The notes under the pieces: model-generated | What the model saw: the letters and a program-made list of their open reading frames with translations, nothing else | The model's database searches: none | What the model was told of the DNA's origin: nothing | Program-made: the position numbers and the translations under genes | Assembly (NCBI RefSeq): GCF_003751805.1 | Contig: NZ_RKHQ01000002.1 | Span: 744,001 to 808,000 of the forward strand | DNA: 64,000 bases | From: Salana multivorans | GTDB lineage: Bacteria; Actinomycetota; Actinomycetes; Actinomycetales; Beutenbergiaceae | Direction of reading: 5' to 3' | In this document: piece by piece, positions 25,643-33,761 of the stretch | How positions within the stretch are numbered: position 1 is the stretch's first letter | Layout: every line of letters starts with the position of its first letter

Positions 25643-26106
25643 GCACCGGTCCGTCCGTGCCGCACGACCACGACGAGATCGACGACGGGGCCGAGGAGCT
25701 GACGCCGGCCGAGGAGCTTGCGCTCCAGGCCGCCTGGCAGGACGCGTTCCGGCTCGAGGACTGGATCTTCATCGCGCGCGGCGTCGGCGACCAGGTGACG
25801 CCGCTCGCGTTCGAGACGCCGGAGGGTGGCGTCATCGCCGTCTTCACGTCGAAGGAGCTGGCGCTGGAGTTCGGCCTGGCGATCGGGCTGCCCGAGGAGG
25901 AGGCCGGGTTCCAGCTCGCGATCCCGCGGACCTCGTGCGTCGAGTGGCTGCTGCAGTTCGTGGACGACGGCGTCAGCGCCGCCGTGCTGGACCCCGGGAC
26001 GACGGACGCCGCCGTCATGCTCGCCGCGCTGCCGCACGTCGAGCAGCTCGCGCTCGCGGCGGCGGACGACGCGCCGGGCGAGGGCGCGACGGGCGAGGAG
26101 TCCTAG
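25639..26106 (+). CDS. conserved hypothetical protein coupled to ppgK
   Basis: 155 residues, acidic, with no signal peptide or membrane segment. The N-terminal 35 residues are Asp/Glu-rich and likely disordered; the core has AWQDAFRLEDWIFIARGVGD, GGVIAVFTSKELALEFGLAI and VEWLLQFVDDGVSAAVLDPG. The middle strand-helix resembles the N-terminal half of SseB-like domains, but I do not regard this as an identification. GTG 25639 overlaps the ppgK stop, so the two are translationally coupled and a link to polyphosphate or glucose metabolism is plausible but unproven. Its stop codon overlaps that of the convergent small gene at 26103. Confidence 0.7.
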   Translation: MSTGPSVPHDHDEIDDGAEELTPAEELALQAAWQDAFRLEDWIFIARGVGDQVTPLAFETPEGGVIAVFTSKELALEFGLAIGLPEEEAGFQLAIPRTSCVEWLLQFVDDGVSAAVLDPGTTDAAVMLAALPHVEQLALAAADDAPGEGATGEES

Positions 26107-26285
26107 GCGCCCGCGAGGATGGCGGCGCGCTCGTCGAGGTACTGCTCGGTGGTGAGGGCGCCGCTGCTGCGCAGGTCGTCGAGCTCGATGAGCCGCTCCC
26201 CCACGGACAGCCGCGGGGACCGCAGCGCGGTCAGCCGCCGACGGAGGGCATCCTCGACGTGGACGTCGACGACGGGTACGGCCAT
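26103..26285 (-). CDS. small SHOCT-like protein
   Basis: 60 residues with ATG at 26285: MAVPVVDVHVEDALRRRLTA followed by a C-terminal helical hairpin, LSVGERLIELDDLRSSGALT and TEQYLDERAAILAG, that resembles the SHOCT module (leader-helix, G-x-[IL]-[ST]-x-E-[EQ], closing helix). SHOCT domains are short oligomerisation elements; on its own this protein has no assignable function. It converges on the ppgK-linked gene with stop codons that share the tetranucleotide CTAG (26103-26106). It could also be spurious, but the start context (GGAGGAAG upstream on the minus strand) supports translation. Confidence 0.6.
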   Translation of the reverse strand: MAVPVVDVHVEDALRRRLTALRSPRLSVGERLIELDDLRSSGALTTEQYLDERAAILAGA

Positions 26286-26362
26286 GGCTTCCTCCCGGGT
26301 GGTTCAAGAGTCTGCCTCCGACAGTACGTTGGACCTTCGTTTTTCGCAAACAAATCGTCAAG

Positions 26363-27100
26363 ATGATGGGAATGTCGATGACACAGCTTCGCCTCCGCGA
26401 GGGTGAGCCGCCCTTCGGCCCGTGGCAGGTGACGACGCCGGCCGGCCTGCTCGACGTCCTGCGCTCCCGCGCCGCGGCACGTCCGGACGGAGCCGCCGAT
26501 GCCGCGGCGAGTCGGCGCGGGCCGTTCGTCGTGGCCGTCGACGGGCGGAGCGCCGGCGGCAAGACGACGCTCTCCCGACGCCTGTCCGAGGCCGTGCCCG
26601 CCGGCACCGCGGCCGTCCTGCACACCGACGACCTCGCCTGGTGGGAGCCGATGTTCGGGTGGGAGCGCCTGCTGCGGGAGGTGCTCGAGGCCGTCCGGAC
26701 CGGGGACGCGGTCGCCTTCCGCCCGCCGGCGTGGGAGCAGCGCGGCCGAGAGGGGGCGATCGAGCTCCCGGCCGGGCTGGAGCTGCTCGTCGTCGAGGGC
26801 GTCGGCTCGTCCCAGGCCGCCGTCGCCGACCTCGTCGACGCGACCGTGTGGGTCCAGTCCGACTACGAGGAGGCGCAGCGCCGCGGGATCGCCCGCGACG
26901 TGGCCGACGGGACGAACGGGGACCTGGAGCAGTCGACCGCGTTCTGGCACGAGTGGGATGCGCACGAGATCCGGTTCCTCGCGGCGGACCGCCCGTGGGA
27001 GCGGGCCGACGCCGTCGTCCTCGGCACGCCGCCCGCCGGAACCCTCCCCGACGGGGGCGACGATGTCGCCTGGACCGACGCGCGGGTCGACGCCGACTAG
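26363..27100 (+). CDS. uridine-kinase-like P-loop protein
   Basis: About 245 residues. The Walker A loop is VAVDGRSAGGKTTLSRRLSE near residue 60, followed by VLHTDDLAWWEPMFGWERLL (substrate Asp region), VEGVGSSQAAVADLVDATVW and SDYEEAQRRGIARD. This is the layout of the actinobacterial uridine kinase-like family; phosphorylation of a nucleoside or other small molecule is expected, but the substrate is unverified. Four ATG codons lie close together at the start (26363, 26366, 26372, 26378), so the true N-terminus is uncertain. The stop codon TAG at 27098-27100 forms the first half of the -10 box of rnpB. Confidence 0.8.
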   Translation: MMGMSMTQLRLREGEPPFGPWQVTTPAGLLDVLRSRAAARPDGAADAAASRRGPFVVAVDGRSAGGKTTLSRRLSEAVPAGTAAVLHTDDLAWWEPMFGWERLLREVLEAVRTGDAVAFRPPAWEQRGREGAIELPAGLELLVVEGVGSSQAAVADLVDATVWVQSDYEEAQRRGIARDVADGTNGDLEQSTAFWHEWDAHEIRFLAADRPWERADAVVLGTPPAGTLPDGGDDVAWTDARVDAD

Positions 27101-27103
27101 ACT
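27098..27103 (+). promoter_or_regulatory. -10 box of the rnpB promoter, overlapping a stop codon
   Basis: TAGACT begins with the TAG stop of the kinase gene and ends 7 nt before the G-rich 5' end of RNase P RNA at about 27111. No convincing -35 hexamer is seen at the normal distance. Confidence 0.65.
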
Positions 27104-27110
27104 CTGGGGT

Positions 27111-27503
<393 letters not shown>

Positions 27504-27549
27504 CCGACCACGGCTCCGGCCTGCGGCGATGCACGCCGGTGACAGCAAA

Positions 27550-27608
27550 GCGCCGTGCCGCCGCCCCGGTTCTCACTCGTGAGAACTGATGGAGCGGCGA
27601 CACGGCGC
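27550..27608. terminator. nested long hairpin between rnpB and a cold-shock gene
   Basis: An outer stem pairs 27550-27564 with 27594-27608 (14 of 15 positions). Inside it lies the perfect palindrome GTTCTCACTCGTGAGAAC (27569-27586). It sits 47 nt after rnpB and 17 nt beyond the stop of the convergent csp gene, so it can end transcripts from both sides. The double-stem form is unusual for a simple terminator. Confidence 0.65.
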
Positions 27609-27625
27609 CGAGATCGAACCTGGGA

Positions 27626-27829
27626 TCAGATCCCGCGGATGTTCGTCGCGGCCGGGCCGCGGTCACCCTTCTCGATGTCGAACTCGACGGCCTGGCCGTC
27701 GGTGAGGTTGCGGTGCCCGCTGCCGGCGATCTGGCTGTAGTGCGCGAAGACGTCGGGGGTGCCGTCGTCGGGCGCGATGAAGCCGAAGCCCTTGTCGGGG
27801 TTGAACCACTTCACGATTCCGGTGGCCAT
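27626..27829 (-). CDS. cold-shock protein (CSD fold, RNA chaperone)
   Basis: 67 residues, one cold-shock domain. [20 protein letters not shown] holds RNP-1 (KGFGFI), [11 protein letters not shown] holds RNP-2, and [20 protein letters not shown] closes the barrel. It binds single-stranded RNA and DNA and melts structure, in the CspA manner. The ATG at 27829 has AGGAGA upstream. The reading frame continues open far upstream, but all family similarity begins at this ATG. About 310 nt upstream on the same strand is a candidate promoter, which would give the long leader typical of cold-regulated csp genes. Confidence 0.96.
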   Translation of the reverse strand: MATGIVKWFNPDKGFGFIAPDDGTPDVFAHYSQIAGSGHRNLTDGQAVEFDIEKGDRGPAATNIRGI

Positions 27830-28205
27830 GGTGTTCTCCTTGCTGATCGCGACAACGTGTGAGGCAACGATCGTTGGGTGGCCGACGACGGTCGCCGCCG
27901 GCGGGGCGGAGGCGAACGCCCCCGCGGGTCTGAGGGGGTGTCGCTCCAGCGTGTGCCGGACCGGGACCGCGGCTCGGGTGGCCACGACGACATCGTCGGA
28001 GGCCCGCTGCCAGCGGAGGGTGGCCGTGAGGCCGGATGAGACGGTGATGGTGAGTCGATTCTCGGCGACCGCGTCGAGTGCGAGGTCGGCCGGGTGGATG
28101 AGGCAGATGAAACTGGTCGGCCGACCGGAGCCGACAACCAGCGCTCCCCACTCTACTGCACGCCCGGCCCGACCGATCGCGAGCGACGCGCGGACGATCT
28201 CGGCC
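27830..28205 (-). other. 376-nt gap, probable long 5' leader of the cold-shock gene
   Basis: No gene is supported here. A -10 candidate TAGAGT on the minus strand (28155-28150) predicts a transcript start near 28143 and a leader of about 314 nt ahead of the csp ATG. The csp reading frame is open through the gap, but the predicted peptide has no recognisable features and GC-rich DNA often stays open by chance. The remaining 50 bp next to the esterase stop show nothing. Confidence 0.45.
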
Positions 28206-29054
28206 TCACCGCTCCCGCAGGAGCCAGCGGAGCGCGTCGGGCATGAGGGCGCCGGCGTGGTTGGGACTGTGCCCACCGTCGCCGAGGACGAACCGGAGGT
28301 CGTAGCCGGCCTCGACCAGCGCGGCGGCCACCCGGAGGTTCTCGGCGAGCCAGTTGTGGTCGGGCTCGTTCCAGTGCAGGTCGCGGTGGGCGGCCTGGAG
28401 CAGGATCCGCAGCGGCTTGCGCGGCGTCGCTCGGACGAGCTCCGGGTACGGGTTGCCGCCGGGGATCTGGGCGAAGCTCGACACGAACCCCAGCACGCGA
28501 CGGAACCGCTCAGGGAAGTGCCAGCCCACCGTCACGGCGCAGTTGCCGCCGCTGCTCCCGCCGACGATCCCCCAGCGTTCGGCGTCGTCGGTGATCGCGA
28601 GCCTGCGCCGCACCTCGGGGACGACCTCCTCGAGCAGGAACCTGCCGTACCGGTTGTCGAACGCGTCGTACTCGACGTTCCGGTTCTTCCGGAGGGTCGG
28701 ATCCTCGGCCGCCTCCACGACACCGGGGTCGACGAACACGCCGATCGTCACCGGGATCTCCCCGCGCTCGACGAGGTTGTCGAGCACGATCCCCGCCCGG
28801 ATCTCGCCCTCCGGGTCGAGATACCACCACCCGTCCTGGAACACCAGGAGACCGGCCGGCTCGTCCGGGTCGTACGCCGCGGGGACGTGGATCCAGATCG
28901 TCCGGATCGTGCCCGGGAAGACCTCGCTCCGCCACGGCAGCTCGATCGTCGTCCCCGCCGCAACGCCGGGACGAGGAGAGGAGTCCGGCCCGTGCTCGTA
29001 CCGGACGTCGTCCAGGTCGAGGGGCATCGGGCGGTACGGCAGGGCTTCCGGCAC
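28206..29054 (-). CDS. enterochelin esterase-like alpha/beta-hydrolase
   Basis: 282 residues of the esterase D/Fes-like family (PF00756). [20 protein letters not shown] opens the fold, [10 protein letters not shown] is the oxyanion strand, the nucleophile Ser is in [20 protein letters not shown], the acid lies in the region [14 protein letters not shown], and the His is in [11 protein letters not shown]. No signal peptide is seen, so it acts in the cytosol. Homologues hydrolyse siderophore esters or other acyl esters; nothing nearby points to siderophore synthesis, so the substrate is open. Its start at 29054 faces the divergent yaaA gene, 132 bp away. Confidence 0.85.
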   Translation of the reverse strand: MPEALPYRPMPLDLDDVRYEHGPDSSPRPGVAAGTTIELPWRSEVFPGTIRTIWIHVPAAYDPDEPAGLLVFQDGWWYLDPEGEIRAGIVLDNLVERGEIPVTIGVFVDPGVVEAAEDPTLRKNRNVEYDAFDNRYGRFLLEEVVPEVRRRLAITDDAERWGIVGGSSGGNCAVTVGWHFPERFRRVLGFVSSFAQIPGGNPYPELVRATPRKPLRILLQAAHRDLHWNEPDHNWLAENLRVAAALVEAGYDLRFVLGDGGHSPNHAGALMPDALRWLLRER

Positions 29055-29174
29055 ATCGCGAACCTACCGAGCGACCGCGCCCCCCGGCGAGCGCATTTCC
29101 ACCGGTCGGCCACCGACCGGCCAGCACCCGGCCGGCCGGTCGCCGCCCACCAGCCGAGCGGCCGGCACCGCTCG

Positions 29175-29180
29175 TAGAAT
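29175..29180 (+). promoter_or_regulatory. -10 box of a leaderless promoter for yaaA
   Basis: TAGAAT ends exactly 6 nt before the GTG at 29187, with no ribosome-binding site between. It is among the best -10 matches in the window. Confidence 0.6.
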
Positions 29181-29186
29181 CGACCG

Positions 29187-29915
29187 GTGCTTCTCGTGCT
29201 TCCCCCGTCGCGCGGACAGACGCCCGGCCCCGACGGTGCGCCGGCGCTCGACCCGGCCTCCCTCGCGCTCCCCGAGCTCCTGACCGCTCGCACCAGGCTC
29301 CTCGCCGCGCTCGCCGGCACGCCGCACGACCCGGCCTCCACGCCGACGGCCCGCGCGGCCGACGTCCTCACCGGCGTCCTCTACGCCGCGGCCGACCTCC
29401 CCGGGCTCCTGCGCCGGCGCGGCTCCGCCCCCGAGCGGACGCGGCGGAGCGTGCTCATCGCCTCACCCCTGCTCGGCGCGGTGACGCCGACCGACCGCAT
29501 CCCCGCCTCGCGTCTCGCCATGGGGACGGTCGACGGCGTGGGCGGCCTCGGCCCGTTCTGGCGCCCCCATCTCGAGGCGGCGCTCGACCCGCGCGCGGCG
29601 GGTCGCGTCGTGGTCGACGTCCGGTCGAGCGAGTTCCTCACACTGTGGCGGCCGCCGGCGGACGCCGCGTGGGTGAGCGTGCGCGTCGTGCAGGAGGCCG
29701 ACGGCGAGCGGCGCGTCGTCTCGCACTTCGCCAAGCACTGGCGCGGGATGCTCGTGCACCACCTGCTCACGCGCCGCGGGACCGAGCCGACCGACCTGCG
29801 CTCGCTCGTGCGCGCCGCGCGCGGTCTCGTCACCTCGGGCGCGATCACGGGCGTCGAGCACGAGGACGCCGCCCGCCCCGGCAGCCCGGCGGTCCTCACG
29901 CTCGTCGTTCCCTGA
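29187..29915 (+). CDS. yaaA: YaaA/UPF0246 family peroxide stress protein
   Basis: 242 residues. In E. coli YaaA limits intracellular free iron and oxidative damage during peroxide stress and has a DNA-binding fold. MLLVLPPSRGQTPGPDGAPA matches the family N-terminus (LLPPSEGK-like), DRIPASRLAMGTVDGVG the middle, and VVDVRSSEFLTLWRPP with RRVVSHFAKHWRGMLVHHLL the conserved C-terminal half. GTG 29187 is supported by the leaderless spacing. It shares an iron theme with the suf region 1 kb downstream, though no shared control element is visible. Confidence 0.88.
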   Translation: MLLVLPPSRGQTPGPDGAPALDPASLALPELLTARTRLLAALAGTPHDPASTPTARAADVLTGVLYAAADLPGLLRRRGSAPERTRRSVLIASPLLGAVTPTDRIPASRLAMGTVDGVGGLGPFWRPHLEAALDPRAAGRVVVDVRSSEFLTLWRPPADAAWVSVRVVQEADGERRVVSHFAKHWRGMLVHHLLTRRGTEPTDLRSLVRAARGLVTSGAITGVEHEDAARPGSPAVLTLVVP

Positions 29916-29994
29916 GCCCGCGGGCGCGGGGCTGCGGCCTCGACCCGGCCGGCGTCGACCGGCCGGCTCCGGTTCGGTCGTCCAGACCCGATCG

Positions 29995-30729
29995 TCAGTC
30001 GTCCAGGCGCACCAGGATGTAGCCGTGCTCCTCGTCGCGCAGCAGCTCGTCGGGGCCGGCGGCCTTGATCGCGGCCACCTCCGACAGCGAGAGGTCGAGC
30101 CGCACGGGCTCCGTCGTCGAGCCGCGGACGGCCAGCACGGCCAGCCCGGCGTTCTGGCGGCGCACCTTCTCGTACAGGGCGAGCAGGGCAGCGTCGATGC
30201 CGTCCACCGCGACCGCGCGGCGGGCGGCGATCTCCTCCTCCTGGCGGGTCAGCTCGGCCAGCGCCTCGTCCCGCTCGGCGGTCAGGCGCGCGACGTCCGC
30301 GTCGATCGCCCCCTCCTGCTCGCGGATGCTCGCCAGGTCGGCGTCGGCCGCCTCGAGCGCCTCCATGGCCTCCAGCTCGACGTCCTCGAGGTCGCTCTGC
30401 CGGCGCGCGAGCGAGCCCAGCTCGGCCGTGACCGCCTGCGACGTCTTGGCGTCGAACGCCCCGGCGTCCAGCCTCTGCTGGTCGCGCTCGCGGCGCGTGC
30501 GCACCTGGGCGACGTCGTCCTCGGCCTTCGTCAGCGCCCGCTTGAGGTCGGCGACGGTCGAGGTCTGCAGCACGGCGGCGCGGTGCAGGTCGGCGGCACG
30601 GCCGTCGAGCTCGGCCAGCGCGGCGATCGTCGGGTGGGTCCGCTTGGCGTGCGCGAGCTTCGCGAGCTGGGTGTCCAGCGCCTGCACGTCCAGGAGCCGG
30701 CGCTGGTCGAGGTGGGGAGCAGGGGGCAC
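29995..30729 (-). CDS. DUF164-type coiled-coil protein lacking the zinc-ribbon cysteines
   Basis: 244 residues. Residues 1 to about 180 form a long antiparallel coiled coil (LLDVQALDTQLAKLAHAKRT at the start; runs of Glu, Ala, Arg), followed by YEKVRRQNAGLAVLAVRGST and a C-terminal DELLRDEEHGYILVRLDD. This is the DUF164 (C4-type zinc ribbon) architecture, and the family usually sits next to NIF3-like genes, as here (72 nt). In typical members the C-terminus has four Cys in two CxxC pairs ending CGRILVR; this protein contains no cysteine at all, so no zinc can be bound there. The fold may be kept by other contacts. Cellular role unknown. Confidence 0.85.
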   Translation of the reverse strand: MPPAPHLDQRRLLDVQALDTQLAKLAHAKRTHPTIAALAELDGRAADLHRAAVLQTSTVADLKRALTKAEDDVAQVRTRRERDQQRLDAGAFDAKTSQAVTAELGSLARRQSDLEDVELEAMEALEAADADLASIREQEGAIDADVARLTAERDEALAELTRQEEEIAARRAVAVDGIDAALLALYEKVRRQNAGLAVLAVRGSTTEPVRLDLSLSEVAAIKAAGPDELLRDEEHGYILVRLDD

Positions 30730-30801
30730 GGGGACCTCGCGATCGATGGTGGAACGACGGGTGGAGCGGTGGAGCCAGGGTGACCGGACGCGCCGACGAC
30801 G

Positions 30802-31650
30802 TCAGGCCCGCGCCCCGAACGTTGCCGACCAGGCGTCGGTCCGCAGGTCCGAGACGTGCACCTCAACCGTAGCGCCCCGCGCCCCCGCGTCCGCGACGAG
30901 CTGCTCGGCGAGGAACGGCAGCCACGTCCACTCGCTCGCCCAGTGCGCGGCGTCCAGCAGGAACGGCCGCGACGCCACGGCGCGGAAGTCGGTGGCCGGG
31001 TGGTGGCGCAGGTCGGCGGTGAGGTAGGCGTCGACGCCGGCGAGCCGCGCGTCGTCCAGGTAGGAGTCGCCGCTCCCGCCGCACACGGCGACGGTGGCGA
31101 TCTCGGCGTCGAGCTCGCCCGAGACGCGGATCCCCTGGGCCGTCGCCGGCAGCGCGGCGGCGACCTCCTCGGCGAACGCGGCCAGCGTCACCGGCCGCGG
31201 CAGCGAGCCGATCCGCCCCGTCCCGGAACCGGGCGGCGCTGCGGGCGACGTGCTCGGCACGAGCGGCTCGACGTCGAGGAGCCCGAGGGTGCGGGCGAGC
31301 GAGTCGGAGACACCGCCCGGCGGGTCGTCGGCGTTGGTGTGGGCGCAGTAGAGCGCGACGCCGCCGCGGACCAGACCGGTGAGGACGCGCCCCTTCGTCG
31401 TGGTCTCCGCGATCGAGGTGACCCCGCCCCACAGGAACGGGTGGTGGACGAGGAGGAGGTCGGCGTCCAGCTCGACGGCCTCGGCCGCGGTCGCCTCCGT
31501 GCACTCGACGGCCACCAGGACCCGGCGCACCGGCCGGCCGGGATCGCCGGTCACGAGCCCGATCGCCGTGTCCCAGGCGGCCGCGGCCGCCGGCGGGTAA
31601 CGCAGCTCGAGATCGGCGACGACGTCGGACAGCCTCAGGGTCTCGCTCAC
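30802..31650 (-). CDS. NIF3-like dinuclear metal-centre protein (YbgI/DUF34)
   Basis: 282 residues. The metal-binding His pair lies in ADLLLVHHPFLWGGVTSIAE, GVALYCAHTNADDPPGGVSD is the second ligand block, and FLLDAAHWASEWTWLPFLAE the third, where most members read GH-x2-TE. The proteins form hexameric rings with a dinuclear metal site; the activity is unsettled, with GTP cyclohydrolase-like and metal-chaperone roles proposed for homologues. ATG 31650 starts the family domain directly. It is followed by the DUF164 gene, a pairing that recurs across actinomycetes, and preceded by a monooxygenase gene after 40 nt. Confidence 0.88.
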   Translation of the reverse strand: MSETLRLSDVVADLELRYPPAAAAAWDTAIGLVTGDPGRPVRRVLVAVECTEATAAEAVELDADLLLVHHPFLWGGVTSIAETTTKGRVLTGLVRGGVALYCAHTNADDPPGGVSDSLARTLGLLDVEPLVPSTSPAAPPGSGTGRIGSLPRPVTLAAFAEEVAAALPATAQGIRVSGELDAEIATVAVCGGSGDSYLDDARLAGVDAYLTADLRHHPATDFRAVASRPFLLDAAHWASEWTWLPFLAEQLVADAGARGATVEVHVSDLRTDAWSATFGARA

Positions 31651-31690
31651 CCCATCACCCTACGGCGGCGCCCGAGGCCGCGGGCGGTCC

Positions 31691-32875
31691 CTACGCCGGT
31701 GGCTCCCACGACGTAACGGACTCCGCCCCGCGCGAGGTCAGCCCCGGCGGCACGGCTCCCATGACCGCGTTCCGCACCCGCTGGCGGCGCCCCGGCCCGA
31801 GGTGCGCCCCGATCGCTCCGGACGCGGCCGACATCCGTGACATGGCCGCGCACCGCGGCCGTCGCACGTCGTCGTACCGGGCCAGCGCCTCGGCGAGGGC
31901 CGCGCGCGGACCCCGCGAGCCCGCGGCCTCGCCGTCGGGGACGAGCAGCGTCAGCGTCGCGGCGTCCTCGATCGCCGTCGCCACGCCCTGCCCCATCGTC
32001 GGCAGCATGGCGTGGGCGGCATCACCCACCAGGACCGCGCGGCCCAGCGCGTACGGCTGGTCCGTCACCGGCAGCGCGTCGACGTCGTGCCGGATCACCG
32101 CCTCGGCCGGGGTCGCGGCGACGAGGTCGCGCACCGGCTCGGCCCACGTCGTGAACCGCCTCGTGGCGGCCGCGTGCTCCGAGCTGAACCGCGCGCCCGC
32201 GGCGGTTCGGACGTATCCGTACCAGTAGGTCTCCTCGGCCCCGGTGCCGAGGTGGCCGAACTCCGCGTGCGGCCCCCAGTACTGTCGCAGCTCCCCCTCG
32301 CCGACCGCGCCCGGCGCGATCGCGCGCCAGCTCGAGTACCCGCTGTAGCCGGCGTCCCTGCCCGGCTGGACCACACCGCGAACGGTGCTGCGGACACCGT
32401 CGGCCCCGACCACGAGGTCGGCCGTCCATGTGCGCTCCCCCGCCCGCACGCTCGCCCGCGCGCCCCGCGCGTCGCCGGTCTCGACCCGGTCGACGACGAC
32501 GCCCGGCGTCACCGTCGCGCCGGCCTCCCGCGCGGCCTCCAGCAGCAGTGCGTGGAGCCGCGCGCGGTGCAGCCCGACGAGGGCCGTCGCGGTGCGGGCC
32601 GGGCCGCTGCCGGGCAGCCGCAGGATCTCGCGGCCGTGCAGGTCCCAGGTGCCGGACGCCCACGTCGGGTGCCCGATCGCGCGGACGCGCTCGGGGTCGA
32701 TCCCGAGCGCGATGGCCGCCGCCAGCCCGTTGCGGGAGAGCGCGAAACCCGCCCCGAGCTCACGGACGACCCTCGCGCGCTCGAGCACGGTGACGTGCCA
32801 GCCGCGACGGGCGAGCCCGACCGCTGAGGCGAGCCCGGCGATCCCGCCGCCGACGACGACGACAGCCTCAGCCAT
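31691..32875 (-). CDS. FAD-dependent monooxygenase (PHBH fold)
   Basis: 394 residues. The N-terminal Rossmann motif is VVVVGGGIAGLASAVGLARR with the ribose-binding Glu in VTVLERARVVRELGAGFALS; the DG motif is TADLVVGADGVRSTVRGVV and the second FAD motif VLVGDAAHAMLPTMGQGVAT. This is the complete aromatic-ring hydroxylase-type fold, probably NAD(P)H-dependent. The substrate cannot be told. It is the last gene of the suf-led minus-strand run, 13 nt behind sufT, so it is likely co-transcribed with Fe-S assembly genes although it uses only FAD. Confidence 0.87.
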   Translation of the reverse strand: MAEAVVVVGGGIAGLASAVGLARRGWHVTVLERARVVRELGAGFALSRNGLAAAIALGIDPERVRAIGHPTWASGTWDLHGREILRLPGSGPARTATALVGLHRARLHALLLEAAREAGATVTPGVVVDRVETGDARGARASVRAGERTWTADLVVGADGVRSTVRGVVQPGRDAGYSGYSSWRAIAPGAVGEGELRQYWGPHAEFGHLGTGAEETYWYGYVRTAAGARFSSEHAAATRRFTTWAEPVRDLVAATPAEAVIRHDVDALPVTDQPYALGRAVLVGDAAHAMLPTMGQGVATAIEDAATLTLLVPDGEAAGSRGPRAALAEALARYDDVRRPRCAAMSRMSAASGAIGAHLGPGRRQRVRNAVMGAVPPGLTSRGAESVTSWEPPA

Positions 32876-32888
32876 GGCGCGGGGCAGG

Positions 32889-33233
32889 TCAGACGTTGAA
32901 GCCGATGGCGCGCAGCTGGTCGCGGCCGGACTCGGTGATCTTGTCCGGGCCCCACGGCGGCATCCAGACCCAGTTGATCGTGAGGCCGGTGAGCAGCCCG
33001 TCGACGGCCTGGATCGCCTGCTCCTCGATGACGTCGGTGAGCGGGCACGCGGCCGAGGTCAGCGTCATGTCGACCGTGCCCGTGCCGTCGGGGTTGAGGT
33101 AGACGCCGTAGACGAGGCCGAGGTCGACGACGTTGATGCCCAGCTCGGGGTCGATGACGTCGCGCAGCGCCTCCTCGACGTCGGCGACGTTGGGCGTCGG
33201 CGGGGTCGGTGCCATCCCGGTGGTCTCGGTCAT
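32889..33233 (-). CDS. sufT: SufT-type Fe-S assembly factor (MIP18/DUF59 family)
   Basis: 114 residues. DVEEALRDVIDPELGINVVD and LVYGVYLNPDGTGTVDMTLT form the DUF59 core, TSAACPLTDVIEEQAIQAV carries the single conserved Cys, and WVWMPPWGPDKITESGRDQL is the typical C-terminal strand. Members help maturation or transfer of Fe-S clusters in the cytosol. The ATG at 33233 overlaps the sufU stop as ATGA, which links it to the suf operon. The alternative name PaaD-like is used for the same fold in phenylacetate pathways, but no paa genes are near. Confidence 0.92.
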   Translation of the reverse strand: MTETTGMAPTPPTPNVADVEEALRDVIDPELGINVVDLGLVYGVYLNPDGTGTVDMTLTSAACPLTDVIEEQAIQAVDGLLTGLTINWVWMPPWGPDKITESGRDQLRAIGFNV

Positions 33234-33757
33234 CGCTCCTCCTGAGAGCTCGTCGTGTCCGGCCCGGTCACGAGGGCCTTGGCCGTGGCGTCGCGCAGGG
33301 CCATCCAGCCCAGCAGCGCGCACTTGATGCGGGCGGGGAACTTGGCCGTCCCGGCGAACACGATGGCGTCCTCCAGACGCTCGTCGCGCTCGTCGCCGAG
33401 CTCGGCCCCCCGGTTGTTCATGAGGGCGCGGAAGTCCTCGGCGACCCGGTCGGCCTCGCGCACGCTCCGGCCGGCCACGAGGTCGTTCATGACGGACAGC
33501 GACGCGCGGGAGATCGAGCAGCCGACGCCCTCCCAGCCGAGCTCGGCGATGACCGGGGAGCCACCGGCCGCGGCGTCGGGCGCGTCGACGAGGCGCAGGC
33601 GAAGCGTCACCTCGTCACCGCACGTCGGGTTGACCTGGAACGACTCGCCGACGCCCTCCGAGCCGGGCTCGGCGGCGACGCGACCGAGTCCCTCGCCGTG
33701 CCGCTCCCGGGCATGGTCGAGGATCACCTGCTGGTACATCTGCTCGAGGCCGGACAC
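33230..33757 (-). CDS. sufU: Fe-S scaffold/sulfur acceptor SufU
   Basis: 175 residues. SufU takes sulfur from SufS and holds zinc in Gram-positive systems. The ligands are visible: NPTCGDEVTLRLRLVDAP (Cys and Asp), WEGVGCSISRASLSVMNDLV (Cys) and ARIKCALLGWMALRDATAKA (Cys), and the roughly 20-residue insertion that distinguishes SufU from IscU is present between the second and third Cys. The start at 33757 lies 4 nt after the sufS stop; the stop overlaps the sufT start. The C-terminus ends in a polar tail TGPDTTSSQEER. Confidence 0.95.
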   Translation of the reverse strand: MSGLEQMYQQVILDHARERHGEGLGRVAAEPGSEGVGESFQVNPTCGDEVTLRLRLVDAPDAAAGGSPVIAELGWEGVGCSISRASLSVMNDLVAGRSVREADRVAEDFRALMNNRGAELGDERDERLEDAIVFAGTAKFPARIKCALLGWMALRDATAKALVTGPDTTSSQEER

Positions 33758-33761
33758 GGCT

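Noticed and set aside
27626-28276. A 216-residue protein fusing an upstream open frame to the cold-shock domain.
   Set aside because: All family similarity starts at the ATG at 27829 with its own ribosome-binding site; the upstream peptide looks random. Kept only as a possibility under findings.
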